Shown: positions 6,273-14,864 of the stretch, piece by piece
Position numbering within the stretch: position 1 is the first letter of the stretch
Layout of the letters: each line of letters starts with the position of its first letter
DNA from: a virus
IMG/VR virus record: IMGVR_UViG_3300010297_000050
Span: 1 to 30,164 of that record
DNA length: 30,164 nucleotides
Strand: one strand, 5' to 3'
Notes under the pieces: generated by a model
Told to the model about the DNA's origin: nothing
Databases searched by the model: none
The model's input: the letters and a program-made list of their open reading frames with translations, nothing else
Made by a program: the position numbers and the translations under genes

Positions 6273-6381
6273 AATAGATAAGGATATTAAGTTTATCCCT
6301 ATGCCTGAATGGCAGAACACTTATCAATATCACAGAACAAACAAACGTGCATTATACGTTGACCAAAATAAGAAACGATGA
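6247..6381 (+). CDS. Small basic protein (44 aa)
   Basis: ATG at 6247, lysine/arginine-rich start (MKRKKTRAEI), then KFIPMPEWQNTYQYHRTNK. Its TGA overlaps the next ATG (ATGA at 6378). It could be a small nucleic-acid-binding protein. No family recognised. Confidence 0.5.
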   Translation: MKRKKTRAEIDKDIKFIPMPEWQNTYQYHRTNKRALYVDQNKKR

Positions 6382-6509
6382 AGCAAAAAAAATGGACTCA
6401 AGCACAAAAGATTGAGCAGATAGAAAGAGCTACAACAAAACTCTACCTTATGGTTAATCAATTAGCTAAAGAGGTGCAAGAATTAAAGGGTACACAAAAT
6501 CCTAAATAA
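6378..6509 (+). CDS. Small helical protein (43 aa)
   Basis: ATGA-coupled to the gene before it. Mostly one amphipathic helix (QKIEQIERATTKLYLMVNQL and on). It ends within the spacer of the presumed late promoter before TerS, so it is the last early gene. Function unknown. Confidence 0.5.
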   Translation: MKQKKWTQAQKIEQIERATTKLYLMVNQLAKEVQELKGTQNPK

Positions 6510-6521
6510 TTACGATATATA
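6496..6521 (+). promoter_or_regulatory. Candidate phage late promoter, site A (upstream of TerS)
   Basis: AAAATC (6496-6501), 10-base spacer, ACGATATATA (6512-6521). Identical in both boxes and spacing to site B before the tail chaperone gene. Here the start codon is 24 bases downstream, so transcripts would carry a short leader, unlike the other four sites. Confidence 0.55.
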
Positions 6522-6545
6522 CTTGAATAATCAACTTTTATCAAG

Positions 6546-6800
6546 ATGCATGGTGGAGCAAGACAAGGGGCAGGTAGAAAGCCCAAAGCAGACGAATCTA
6601 AATTAGTAGAACGCTTAGATGCAATCATAGATAGTGATACAGCTCTTTCTAAGTTAGGGGAACTCGTATCTAAAGGAGATATGAGAGCAATCCAACTTTA
6701 TCTAAGTTATCGTTATGGTAAGCCAAAAGAGAGTATGGATATCAACTCATCTGAGGGACTAAATATAAACTTTAAGGACTTAATTAAGTTTGTCGATTAA
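6546..6800 (+). CDS. terS: Terminase small subunit
   Basis: 84 residues beginning MHGGARQGAGRKPKAD, the glycine/arginine-rich start common to many small terminase subunits and their relatives. A helical core follows with YLSYRYGKPKE. It lies directly upstream of and overlaps TerL by 11 bases, which supports the assignment. It would recognise phage DNA for packaging. It is short for a TerS. Confidence 0.75.
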   Translation: MHGGARQGAGRKPKADESKLVERLDAIIDSDTALSKLGELVSKGDMRAIQLYLSYRYGKPKESMDINSSEGLNINFKDLIKFVD

Positions 6801-8001
6801 CATACATAAAAAATACCTACCAATATCAACAGATGATAGCAGATACTTTGTTGTTACAGGTGGTAGGGGTTCAGGTAAGTCTTTCTCAATAAATGCCTTG
6901 CTTGTTATACTTACCTATGAGCGAGGGCATACAATCCTATTCACAAGATACACTTTAACATCTGCTCGTATCTCAATCATCCCTGAGTTTATAGAGAAGT
7001 TAGAGCTGATGGATTGTATTGCAGACTTCCACGTTACTAAAGACGAAATAATAAATAGAAAGTCAGGAAGCAAGATAATCTTTAGAGGTATCAAGACAAG
7101 CTCAGGCGATCAGACAGCAAGTCTTAAATCACTCACAGGCATAACGACTTGGGTAGTAGATGAAGCAGAGGAACTAACAGACGAGCAGAAGTTTGACACC
7201 ATTGACCTGTCAGTAAGACAGCAAGGTAAACAGAATAGAGTAATCCTTATACTCAACCCTACAACTAAAGAGCATTTTGTCTATACACGATTCTTTGAGG
7301 ATAAGGGTGTGCAGGAAGGTAGCAATACGAGTAAAGAAAACACCACCTACATACATACTACATACTTAGACAACCTAAACAATCTATCTGAAAGCTACAT
7401 AGAGCAGATAGAACAAATGAAACAACGTAGACCTGAGAAATACAAACAACAAATGTTAGGTTCGTGGATGGCTAAAGCTGAGGGTGTGATATTTGATAAT
7501 TGGACAATAGGCGAGTTTAAAAAGAAAGGTGTAAGCGTATGGGGGCAAGATTATGGGTTTGCAGCAGACCCCTCAACTCTTGTAGAAACAAACATAGATA
7601 CAGATAACAAAATAATCTATCTAAGGGAATGTTTTTACCTGCCACGCCTTACAACCTCAGAGATAGCACAACTCAATCTTAAACACGCTAAGGATGGTCT
7701 TATTGTGGGCGATAGTGCTGAGCCAAGACTTATACACGAGATAAAAGCCAAAGGTTGTAATGTAAAACCATCAATTAAAGGGCAGGGTAGTGTTACCTAT
7801 GGCATATCTTTATTGCAAGACTACGACTTAGTGGTAAGCCCTGATAGTACAAACCTAATTAAAGAGATGAATAATTACAGATGGTTAGAGCGTAAGTCTA
7901 ACACGCCTGTTGATGCTTATTGCCACCTTATTGATGCAATCCGTTATAGCGTAGGATATCAACTGCAAAACCCTAATAGAGGTAAGTACGCTATTCGCTA
8001 A
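6790..8001 (+). CDS. terL: Terminase large subunit (PBSX-type)
   Basis: 403 residues. ATPase: Walker A GGRGSGKS (24-31) and Walker B WVVDEAEEL with D124/E125. RNase H-like nuclease: D254 in GQDYGFAADP, D308 in LIVGDSAEP, D382 in HLIDAIRYS. This is the complete motor plus nuclease of the Terminase_3/PBSX group. The only start giving the full ATPase domain is TTG at 6790, inside the end of TerS. It packages DNA into proheads. Confidence 0.9.
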   Translation: MSINIHKKYLPISTDDSRYFVVTGGRGSGKSFSINALLVILTYERGHTILFTRYTLTSARISIIPEFIEKLELMDCIADFHVTKDEIINRKSGSKIIFRGIKTSSGDQTASLKSLTGITTWVVDEAEELTDEQKFDTIDLSVRQQGKQNRVILILNPTTKEHFVYTRFFEDKGVQEGSNTSKENTTYIHTTYLDNLNNLSESYIEQIEQMKQRRPEKYKQQMLGSWMAKAEGVIFDNWTIGEFKKKGVSVWGQDYGFAADPSTLVETNIDTDNKIIYLRECFYLPRLTTSEIAQLNLKHAKDGLIVGDSAEPRLIHEIKAKGCNVKPSIKGQGSVTYGISLLQDYDLVVSPDSTNLIKEMNNYRWLERKSNTPVDAYCHLIDAIRYSVGYQLQNPNRGKYAIR

Positions 8002-8025
8002 AATCATTTTTTTTTACGATATATA
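8000..8025 (+). promoter_or_regulatory. Candidate phage late promoter, site B (tail chaperone)
   Basis: AAAATC (8000-8005), 10-base T-rich spacer, ACGATATATA (8016-8025), then ATT and the ATG at 8029. The start codon lies three bases after the box, so transcription from it would give leaderless mRNA. Confidence 0.55.
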
Positions 8026-8028
8026 ATT

Positions 8029-8676
8029 ATGAAAGTAGATATAGAAATCCCTGAATCACTTAATGAAATTACCTTAGACCAATATCAGAGATATCTAAAG
8101 ATACAAGACAACAACGAGGACGAGAAGTTTTTAGCTGTTAAGATGATAGAAATCTTTTGTGGGATTCGTGGAGATCACGTCCTACTGATGAGGGCTACTG
8201 ATATTAACAGCATAGTGCAGATATTGACTGAGATGCTAAACAACACACCTAAGCTGCAAACTATGTTCAAGATGAAAGGTACGCAGTATGGGTTTATACC
8301 TAAGTTAGACGATATGAGCTTTGGCGAATACATAGACTTAGATACATTTATTGGCGATTGGGATAATATGCATAGGGCTATGAATGTTCTATACAGACCA
8401 ATTACGAATCAGTATGGCGATAAGTACAACGTAGAGGATTATAGTGTAGATAACGCAGAGAAGATGAAAGATATGCCTATGAGTGCAGTCTTAGGTTCTA
8501 TTGTTTTTTTTTACAATTTAGGGATGGACTTATCGAAAGCTATGCTGAACTATTTGGGGAACGACGAGATGAACTTAGCTCTGCATCTAATTTCGGACGA
8601 AAATGGGGGTGGTATCAATCACTTTACGCACTCGCTCAGGGGGATATTGGACGATTTGAAGATATCACTAAATTAA
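8029..8676 (+). CDS. Tail assembly chaperone, zero-frame product (G-like)
   Basis: 215 residues, no known enzyme motif. It lies between terminase and tail genes, where the lambda G/GT-type chaperone pair is usually found. The zero frame ends NHFTHSLRGILDDLKISLN. A T-run at 8504-8512 allows a -1 shift into a second open frame running to 8765 (separate entry). The protein would coat the tape measure during tail assembly. The function comes from context plus the frameshift, not from strong sequence identity. Confidence 0.7.
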   Translation: MKVDIEIPESLNEITLDQYQRYLKIQDNNEDEKFLAVKMIEIFCGIRGDHVLLMRATDINSIVQILTEMLNNTPKLQTMFKMKGTQYGFIPKLDDMSFGEYIDLDTFIGDWDNMHRAMNVLYRPITNQYGDKYNVEDYSVDNAEKMKDMPMSAVLGSIVFFYNLGMDLSKAMLNYLGNDEMNLALHLISDENGGGINHFTHSLRGILDDLKISLN

Positions 8677-8765
8677 ATGCTCATCAATGTTTATATGCCC
8701 TAAGTTTTATGAAAGACAAAGCAGAGTTAGAAGCAAGACAAATAAAAAGTAAATTCAATGGCTAA
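8029..8765 (+). CDS. Tail assembly chaperone, -1 frameshift product (GT-like)
   Basis: The zero frame reads GTT TTT TTT TAC at 8503-8514; T-TTT-TTT (8505-8511) is a canonical slippery heptamer. After a -1 slip, reading continues from 8511 as LQFRDGLIESYAELFG, then KWGWYQSLYALAQGDIGRF, CLYALSFMKDKAELEARQ, stopping at TAA 8763-8765. The extension is about 84 residues, for a protein of about 245. The extension is clearly protein-like (tryptophans, even codon use), matches the C-terminal T domain expected of GT proteins, and overlaps the start of the next gene by 8 bases. Confidence 0.7.
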
Positions 8766-9231
8766 TCAAGGTGTAAGAGGTTTTTACCAAATCACAGAAA
8801 CAATAAAAGACCAACTGTTAAACGATGTAAACGTAAACACAGTAACCACAGGCGATATAACAGACATTGACCTATCTAAGCAGACTATCTTTCCTTTATG
8901 CCATATCATTGTAAACAACGTAACAATAGAAGAGCAAGTATTACGATTTAGTATGTCTATCCTTGCTATGGATATCGTTGACCAAAGCAAAGACGAAACA
9001 ACAGACATCTTTAGGGGTAACAACAACGAACACGATGTACTAAACACCCAACTTGCTGTAATCAACAAACTGATAGGTGTACTTAGAGGTGGTGCATTAT
9101 ACACAACCAAATACCAATTAGATGGCGATCCGAGTTGCGAACCTTTTTACGATAGGTTTGAGAATCAGGTAGCAGGGTTTGCTTGTACGTTTGATGTATT
9201 AATCGAAAACGATATTAACGTATGCAGCTAA
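8758..9231 (+). CDS. Tail terminator/neck-like structural protein (157 aa)
   Basis: 157 residues, alternating strands and helices: GVRGFYQITETIKDQLL, then FPLCHIIVNNVTIEEQVLRF, then INKLIGVLRGG, then FENQVAGFACTFDVLI. The order (tail chaperone, this gene, gp10-like gene) and the fold pattern suggest a tail terminator or tail-completion protein capping the tail at the neck. Not identified by a defining motif. Confidence 0.5.
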   Translation: MANQGVRGFYQITETIKDQLLNDVNVNTVTTGDITDIDLSKQTIFPLCHIIVNNVTIEEQVLRFSMSILAMDIVDQSKDETTDIFRGNNNEHDVLNTQLAVINKLIGVLRGGALYTTKYQLDGDPSCEPFYDRFENQVAGFACTFDVLIENDINVCS

Positions 9232-9728
9232 AAGAAACACAAGCAACTCTAAGGGCTTTTGGTAAGTATGTAGTGCAGCAATCACGAACAAACCTTACTA
9301 AAGGCAAAAAGAATATATCTAAAGAGTTGTACGATTCTATTGGTTATACCATAGAGGAAGTAAGTCAAGGTTTTAGACTTTACTTTGAGATGGAAGATTA
9401 TGGTATGTTTCAGGATCGTGGTGTCAAAGGTATTAAGGGTGGTAAGTCTTTAAGTGGATTTAGTTACAAGCAATCATCTAATCTTATTGGCTTAGAAAGT
9501 AAGACAGGTACGTTTAGTAAATGGGCTTCTGCAAAGCGCATACAGTTTAGGGATAAAAAGGGTAGATTCCTAAGCTACAAGCAGACAGGGTTTGCACTTG
9601 CTACAATCGTAAAGAACTATGGTATTAAGCCATCTATGTTTTTTACTAAGCCCTTTGAGAAAGCATTTAAAAACCTACCCAAAGAATTACAAGAACAATT
9701 TGCTATCGACTTAGAAAACTTAATATAA
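9222..9728 (+). CDS. HK97 gp10-like neck/tail completion protein
   Basis: 168 residues. A helical N-terminus (LRAFGKYVVQQSRTNLTKG), then strands with GFRLYFEMEDYGMFQDRGVK, then NYGIKPSMFFTKPFEKAF. The sequence 'FQDRGV...G' and the 'P-S-x-F-F-x-K-P-F' end resemble HK97 gp10-family proteins that join head and tail. It overlaps the previous gene by 10 bases and touches the next (TAATG). Confidence 0.6.
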   Translation: MQLKETQATLRAFGKYVVQQSRTNLTKGKKNISKELYDSIGYTIEEVSQGFRLYFEMEDYGMFQDRGVKGIKGGKSLSGFSYKQSSNLIGLESKTGTFSKWASAKRIQFRDKKGRFLSYKQTGFALATIVKNYGIKPSMFFTKPFEKAFKNLPKELQEQFAIDLENLI

Positions 9729-10885
9729 TGGCAACAAAGATAAACGTAAGAAGCCCCTTTTATAAGAAAACACAAGACAGCAGTTTAGCGAGTGCTACAA
9801 TGGAGTTATATATTTTTACAGGTGTACTTTCAACAGACAAACCTGCTTCTCCGCAATACACAATAACCAAGAACACAATAGACTCGAATACTTATGTAGT
9901 GTTTGAGATTAGCGAACTTGTAAGGGATTATCTCAATATAGAGTTTGATGGGGAGTATGATAGCCAAACAGTATGGGTTGTTGCTGACATAAATCAATAT
10001 CCTTTAGCTGATGGTGGTGGTACTCTTATAGACACTGATAACGAAAACTATATAGCGTTTGATGGTTATGGGTATTTTCACGAGGGTACGAATCCTGAGC
10101 TGTCAAGAGGTTTGCTACTATCAAACAATACTATATTCAGACTAAACTACGATAATGTAAGAATCCCTGTATTTACAGAGGACACTAACTCAGTAACATT
10201 CTTATACAAAGGAGAAGAAAAACGCACTCAAGCAATAAGCAGCTCTACTAACACAAACGGACAGATAGACTATGTTACAGTAAGTGGTTTAGATGATAAC
10301 GATACATACAAGGAACGAGTTATAAACGATGGTGGCACATTAGAGGATAGCGACTGCTTAGAACGATTTTTAAGTAATTATAATGTAGGCGAAGTAGATG
10401 AGGTTATCGTAAACACAGATGCAGGTGTAGAGGTTGTTAAAATCAATACTATCTATGAATGTAAGTACGAACCCTACAAAGTTACATTCGTAAATAAGTA
10501 TGGAGCTTTACAGGACTTGTGGTTTTTTAAGAAATCAGTAGAATCCACTAACGTAACATCTGAGCAGTTTAAGGCATCTATATTTGACCAATCTACCCTA
10601 AGCTATAAAACATATAAGCACCAACAACAGGCGTTCTTATCTCAGGGCAAGGATAGAATCACGATGAACACAGGGTACGTCAATGATGACCATAACGCTG
10701 TATTAGAGGAACTATTATTAAGTGAGCAGGTATGGTACACAGAGATTACAGAAACAGAGGAACGAGTGATACCTGTTATCCCATTAACTAAGTCAATCAC
10801 ATACAAGACAAGTGTTAATGATAAACTTGCAAACTACACAGTAGATTTTGAACACGCTTTTGATAAGATAAATAACATTAGATAG
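9728..10885 (+). CDS. Tail structural protein (385 aa), probably distal tail
   Basis: 385 residues, beta-rich with many Thr/Asn/Asp, no membrane segment. It lies between the neck proteins and the large tail-tip protein, with a 1-base TAATG junction before and a 1-base TAGTG junction after. Composition and place fit a distal-tail or baseplate component of flavobacterial siphophages. No specific motif recognised. Confidence 0.55.
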   Translation: MATKINVRSPFYKKTQDSSLASATMELYIFTGVLSTDKPASPQYTITKNTIDSNTYVVFEISELVRDYLNIEFDGEYDSQTVWVVADINQYPLADGGGTLIDTDNENYIAFDGYGYFHEGTNPELSRGLLLSNNTIFRLNYDNVRIPVFTEDTNSVTFLYKGEEKRTQAISSSTNTNGQIDYVTVSGLDDNDTYKERVINDGGTLEDSDCLERFLSNYNVGEVDEVIVNTDAGVEVVKINTIYECKYEPYKVTFVNKYGALQDLWFFKKSVESTNVTSEQFKASIFDQSTLSYKTYKHQQQAFLSQGKDRITMNTGYVNDDHNAVLEELLLSEQVWYTEITETEERVIPVIPLTKSITYKTSVNDKLANYTVDFEHAFDKINNIR

Positions 10886-12954
10886 TGCAGAGCATACAGC
10901 TATATATCGAGGGGCAAAGAGTGGATATGTTTAAGGACGAAAGCGTATCTATCACTCAGTCTATACAAAACGTAAAGGATATCGCTAAGGTGTTCACAGA
11001 GTTTACCAAGACCTTTACTCTTCCTGCATCTAAAACAAACAACAAGATATTCAAGCACTATTATAACTTCGATATCACAGGGGGCTTTGATGCGAGAACA
11101 AAGAAAGATGCCACACTTGAATTAAACTACCTACCATTTAAAAAAGGTAAGATAAAGTTAGAGGGTGTGGACTTGCAGAATCGCAGACCTAAGTCTTATC
11201 GTATTACATTCTTTGGTAATACTGTAACACTTAAAGATCTAATAGGCGAGGATAAACTTAATGCACTAACAGAGCTTAACACCCTAAATGAAACATTCGC
11301 ATCTTCTGATATTAAAACAGCACTACAAAGAGACCCTGCATCAAACGATGTGGTAGTACCTATTATAACGCACACAAAAAGACTTTACTATGATAGTGGG
11401 GATAACACGCACAATACAGGTAATTTATATTATGGAAGTGGGCAAAAGCATGGTCTTGCATGGAACGAACTAAAATACGCACTTAGAATACACAAGATTA
11501 TAGAAGCTATTGAGAGTAGATATGGTATAACATTTAGCACAGATTTCTTTAATACCTCAAATGATGTTTACTATGATTTGTTTATGTGGTTACATAGAAA
11601 AAAGGGCGTAGTATCAAGTGGTACACAAACGCCATCTTTTGTAAATGCGGTTGATTTTACAGGAGCAACAAGCGCAACAACTCCCTTTGGAAGTTTGCCT
11701 ACAAGCATTATATTTTTTGGCAATTTAGCTGTTGTTGACCCAACAGGTACAACAGTAAGTAGATTAAGACTTACATTAAGCAGGTCAGGTACGAACCCTT
11801 ATGATATAAGCATAGCAAGAGATGGAGTTGAGGTGTATGCAGAAACAGGTATTACAGACACAGCAAAATCTATAAACTTAGCTTCTTATTGGACTTCTGC
11901 TGCAACTTATACAGTTACATTAACTTACACAAGTGTTTTAACATTTACAAATTTAGAATGGGATACAAGACTTATAGATAGTGGCACTCTCATTACAACT
12001 ACCCACGATACAGGTAGCTATACTGCACCAACTGACTTTGAGTTTATTATAAGTGAGCAAATACCTGAGATGAAAGTAATAGACTTTTTGACAGGTCTTT
12101 TTAAGATGTTTAACCTTACAACTTTTGTAGAGGATGATGGCACTATATACGTTGACACCTTAGATAACTTTTATGCAAACAAAAAGTCAATAAGCACAGC
12201 ATACGATATAAGCGAGTTTGTAGATGTAAAAAGTAGTCAAGTAAATATAGCTTTACCATATAGAGAAGTGTCATTTAGTTTTGAAGATACAGATACATTT
12301 TTAGCTGCCACACATAATCAACTATTCAGTCAAGAGTGGGCAAAGACAGACTTTACACAAACAGATGCTGATGGTAATGTAGTAGATGGTTCTCTTTACA
12401 ATGTAGTAGCACCATTCGGACACCCTAAATACGAAAGGATTGTAGATTTGGACACAGAAAGTCAAACAGATATACAATGGGGTTATAGTGTAGACGATAA
12501 CCAAGAGAGCTATATAGGTAAGCCATTACTCTTTTATCCTGTATATACAAACCCCTCAGAAACAATCAGCTTTATAGACGTAGTAAATGCAGATGGCACT
12601 TATAACACACATTCTGCTGTATCAGGAAGCGTAAATATGCCCTCTAACAGCGTTTCTTTTAGCTCAGGTACATCTACTGCCAATATCAATTTTAAGTTAG
12701 AGAAAAACGAATATACAGGCGATAGTAGTTTTACAGGCACATTGTTTCAAAATTATTACAGCACCTATATTACAAATGTGTTTAACACAAAGAACAGACT
12801 TACAAAAGTAAAGGCATATCTACCCCTTAGATTCCTTTTGAACTTTACACTTGCTGATAGGTTTGATATTAATGGTAAAAGGTATAAAATCAACAGCGTA
12901 GAAACGAACTTAGCAACAGGCGAATCAAACATAGAACTATTAAACGAATTATGA
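10885..12954 (+). CDS. Tail tip/baseplate protein (689 aa)
   Basis: 689 residues starting at GTG, which overlaps the previous stop (TAGTG). The N-terminal part (LYIEGQRVDMFKDESVSITQ and FTKTFTLPASKTNNKIF) resembles, from memory, large tail proteins common in Bacteroidota phages. The middle (about 230-380) is threonine/serine-rich beta repeats, likely an inserted Ig- or carbohydrate-binding-like domain. The C-terminal part (LADRFDINGKRYKINSVETN) looks like a hub or fibre-anchoring fold. It probably forms the tail hub. Confidence 0.6.
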   Translation: MQSIQLYIEGQRVDMFKDESVSITQSIQNVKDIAKVFTEFTKTFTLPASKTNNKIFKHYYNFDITGGFDARTKKDATLELNYLPFKKGKIKLEGVDLQNRRPKSYRITFFGNTVTLKDLIGEDKLNALTELNTLNETFASSDIKTALQRDPASNDVVVPIITHTKRLYYDSGDNTHNTGNLYYGSGQKHGLAWNELKYALRIHKIIEAIESRYGITFSTDFFNTSNDVYYDLFMWLHRKKGVVSSGTQTPSFVNAVDFTGATSATTPFGSLPTSIIFFGNLAVVDPTGTTVSRLRLTLSRSGTNPYDISIARDGVEVYAETGITDTAKSINLASYWTSAATYTVTLTYTSVLTFTNLEWDTRLIDSGTLITTTHDTGSYTAPTDFEFIISEQIPEMKVIDFLTGLFKMFNLTTFVEDDGTIYVDTLDNFYANKKSISTAYDISEFVDVKSSQVNIALPYREVSFSFEDTDTFLAATHNQLFSQEWAKTDFTQTDADGNVVDGSLYNVVAPFGHPKYERIVDLDTESQTDIQWGYSVDDNQESYIGKPLLFYPVYTNPSETISFIDVVNADGTYNTHSAVSGSVNMPSNSVSFSSGTSTANINFKLEKNEYTGDSSFTGTLFQNYYSTYITNVFNTKNRLTKVKAYLPLRFLLNFTLADRFDINGKRYKINSVETNLATGESNIELLNEL

Positions 12955-13103
12955 TACAGAATATCTTAGAGTTACTACCCTATGTAAAAGATGGCTCGGA
13001 AAACATCCGAATAGCTAAAGGACAGAACTACCTGCCTAAGAATTTTAGACAGGCATTTAAACAATTTAAAAACGATATGGAATGGCTAAAAAAATCCAAG
13101 TAG
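12951..13103 (+). CDS. Small protein between tail tip and tape measure (50 aa)
   Basis: ATG overlaps the tail-tip stop (ATGA) and the end overlaps the tape measure start by 22 bases. Sequence: MIQNILELLPYVKDGSENIR, then GQNYLPKNFRQAFKQFKNDM, then EWLKKSK. Amphipathic helices, no cysteines. Conserved position suggests a tail assembly factor. Confidence 0.6.
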   Translation: MIQNILELLPYVKDGSENIRIAKGQNYLPKNFRQAFKQFKNDMEWLKKSK

Positions 13104-14830
13104 AATTAGAAGCTAAAGCTGATGATGCTTTAAAGCAGGTCGAAGCATTTAAAAAAGAGATAGAGGACTTAAAAACTAAGATAGCTGAAACATCTGAAAA
13201 GGGTGGTAAGGGTTTTAAGGGTTTAGGTAAAGCTCTTAAGGTTGCTACCGCACCACTTAGAGGTGCTACAAAGGGATTTAAACTTTTGGGTAAAGCATTA
13301 GGGGGCTTAGGTGTAATTGGTTTGCTTAGTAAGGGGTTTGAGCTATTAAGCGAGATATTTAAAAAGAATCAAAAGGTTACAGATTTATTTGCCACAGCAG
13401 CAGAAGCATTATCGTTTGTGTTCAATGACCTTGTAAAGCTATTCACAGATAATATAGGCGTAGTTACAGACTTCTTTAGTGCGTTATTCACTAACCCTTT
13501 AGAAACTATGAAAAACTTTGCTAACACTTTGCAAAGAGCTGTTATAGATAGGTTTATACAATTAAAAGAAACATTAGGGTTTGTTGCAAAGGGTATTGGG
13601 GATTTATTTAAAGGTAATTTCTCTGATGCGATGGAAAGTTTTAAACAAGCAGGTAAGGAAGCTGTTGACGTAATTACAGGTCAAGACCAAAGTTTTGAGA
13701 AAGTAAAAGAAACTGTTACAAGCTACGCTAAAGAAACTTTACAAGCAGCTAAAAACATTGTAGAGTTAAACAAACAAGCACAGCTTAACGAAGCTATCAA
13801 TCAGGGGCTTATTGAAAAATACGATATACAAGCAGAGCAATTAAGACAGGTGCGTGATGATGAAAGCAAAACATTTGCAGAGCGTATTGAAGCCAACGAA
13901 AAATTAGCATTGGTTTTAGATGAGCAGGAAAAGGTAATGAAGGCAAATGCTCAGGCACGTATTGATGCAGCAGCAGCCGAACTATCTAAGAACGAAGATA
14001 ACATAGAAGCCCAAGTTGCATATCAGGAAGCCCTAAACGAAGCAGCAGCTATTGAAGCGCAAATCACAGGGTTTAGAAGTGAGCAGCAAACAAACGTAAA
14101 TGCATTACTTAGAGAACAAGCAGAAGCTAAAAAAGAGATAGCTATCATTGGTAAAACAGAACTCGAAGAGGAACGCATTGAAGCTCTTAACCTATATAAC
14201 GAAAGGAAAGCATTAATAGAGCAAACTATTACTGATGAAGCTGAGAAAGCAGCAGCGCTTAAATTAATCAAAGATAATTATGACAATTACATAAAATCAA
14301 GTGATGCATCTTTAGCAGCAGAAAGGAAAAAAATAGAAGATGAAGAGTTACAAAACAAACTTAATAATGCTAAGAGAGGGCTTGATGGTATTGCAGCTAA
14401 CTTAGGTAAAGAAACAGCAGCAGGTAAGGCAGCAGCCATAGCATCTACTTTAATATCTACTTATCAAGGCGCACAGGATTCTTATAAGTCTTTATCAGGT
14501 ATCCCTATCGTTGGTCCTGCATTGGGTATTGCAGCCGCAGCAGCCGCAGTGGCAGGTGGTTTAAAAACTGTACAAAGTATTAGAGCTACTAAAACCCCTG
14601 AAACAGCAGGTATTAGTAGTGGTGGTGCAAATATCAGTAGCCCATCAAGACCTGCACCCCCATCAGTACCACCTGCATTTAACATAGTAGGTGCATCAGA
14701 TACTAATCAATTAGCAGAAGCGATAGGTGGTCAAGCACAGCAACCTGTTAAAGCATACGTGGTGTCAAACGATGTAAGCACAGCGCAGGAATTAGACCGA
14801 AACATCGTAGAGGGTGCATCATTAGGATAA
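13082..14830 (+). CDS. Tape measure protein
   Basis: 582 residues with long charged helices (for example about 1-45 and 230-440, alanine/glutamate/lysine-rich coiled coil), a hydrophobic stretch near 66-84 (LLGKALGGLGVIGLLSKGF) and another near 470-490 (GPALGIAAAAAAVAGG). That profile and its place after tail genes identify the tape measure, which sets tail length and enters the host envelope on ejection. At about 0.15 nm per residue the tail would be near 90 nm (inference). The Pro/Ser-rich C-terminus is typical of a cleaved or flexible end. Confidence 0.85.
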   Translation: MAKKIQVELEAKADDALKQVEAFKKEIEDLKTKIAETSEKGGKGFKGLGKALKVATAPLRGATKGFKLLGKALGGLGVIGLLSKGFELLSEIFKKNQKVTDLFATAAEALSFVFNDLVKLFTDNIGVVTDFFSALFTNPLETMKNFANTLQRAVIDRFIQLKETLGFVAKGIGDLFKGNFSDAMESFKQAGKEAVDVITGQDQSFEKVKETVTSYAKETLQAAKNIVELNKQAQLNEAINQGLIEKYDIQAEQLRQVRDDESKTFAERIEANEKLALVLDEQEKVMKANAQARIDAAAAELSKNEDNIEAQVAYQEALNEAAAIEAQITGFRSEQQTNVNALLREQAEAKKEIAIIGKTELEEERIEALNLYNERKALIEQTITDEAEKAAALKLIKDNYDNYIKSSDASLAAERKKIEDEELQNKLNNAKRGLDGIAANLGKETAAGKAAAIASTLISTYQGAQDSYKSLSGIPIVGPALGIAAAAAAVAGGLKTVQSIRATKTPETAGISSGGANISSPSRPAPPSVPPAFNIVGASDTNQLAEAIGGQAQQPVKAYVVSNDVSTAQELDRNIVEGASLG

Positions 14831-14836
14831 AATACA

Positions 14837-14861
14837 AAAATCAAATTTTAAACGATATATA
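14837..14861 (+). promoter_or_regulatory. Candidate phage late promoter, site C (protease)
   Basis: AAAATC (14837-14842), 9-base spacer, ACGATATATA (14852-14861), then GTT and the ATG at 14865. It fills the 34-base gap between tape measure and protease genes. Confidence 0.55.
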
Positions 14862-14864
14862 GTT

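Noticed and set aside
8504-8512. Sequencing error in the T-run as the reason for two frames
   Set aside because: Not excluded, but the slippery heptamer is in the correct frame, both frames look coding, and the locus is the one where a -1 shift is expected.
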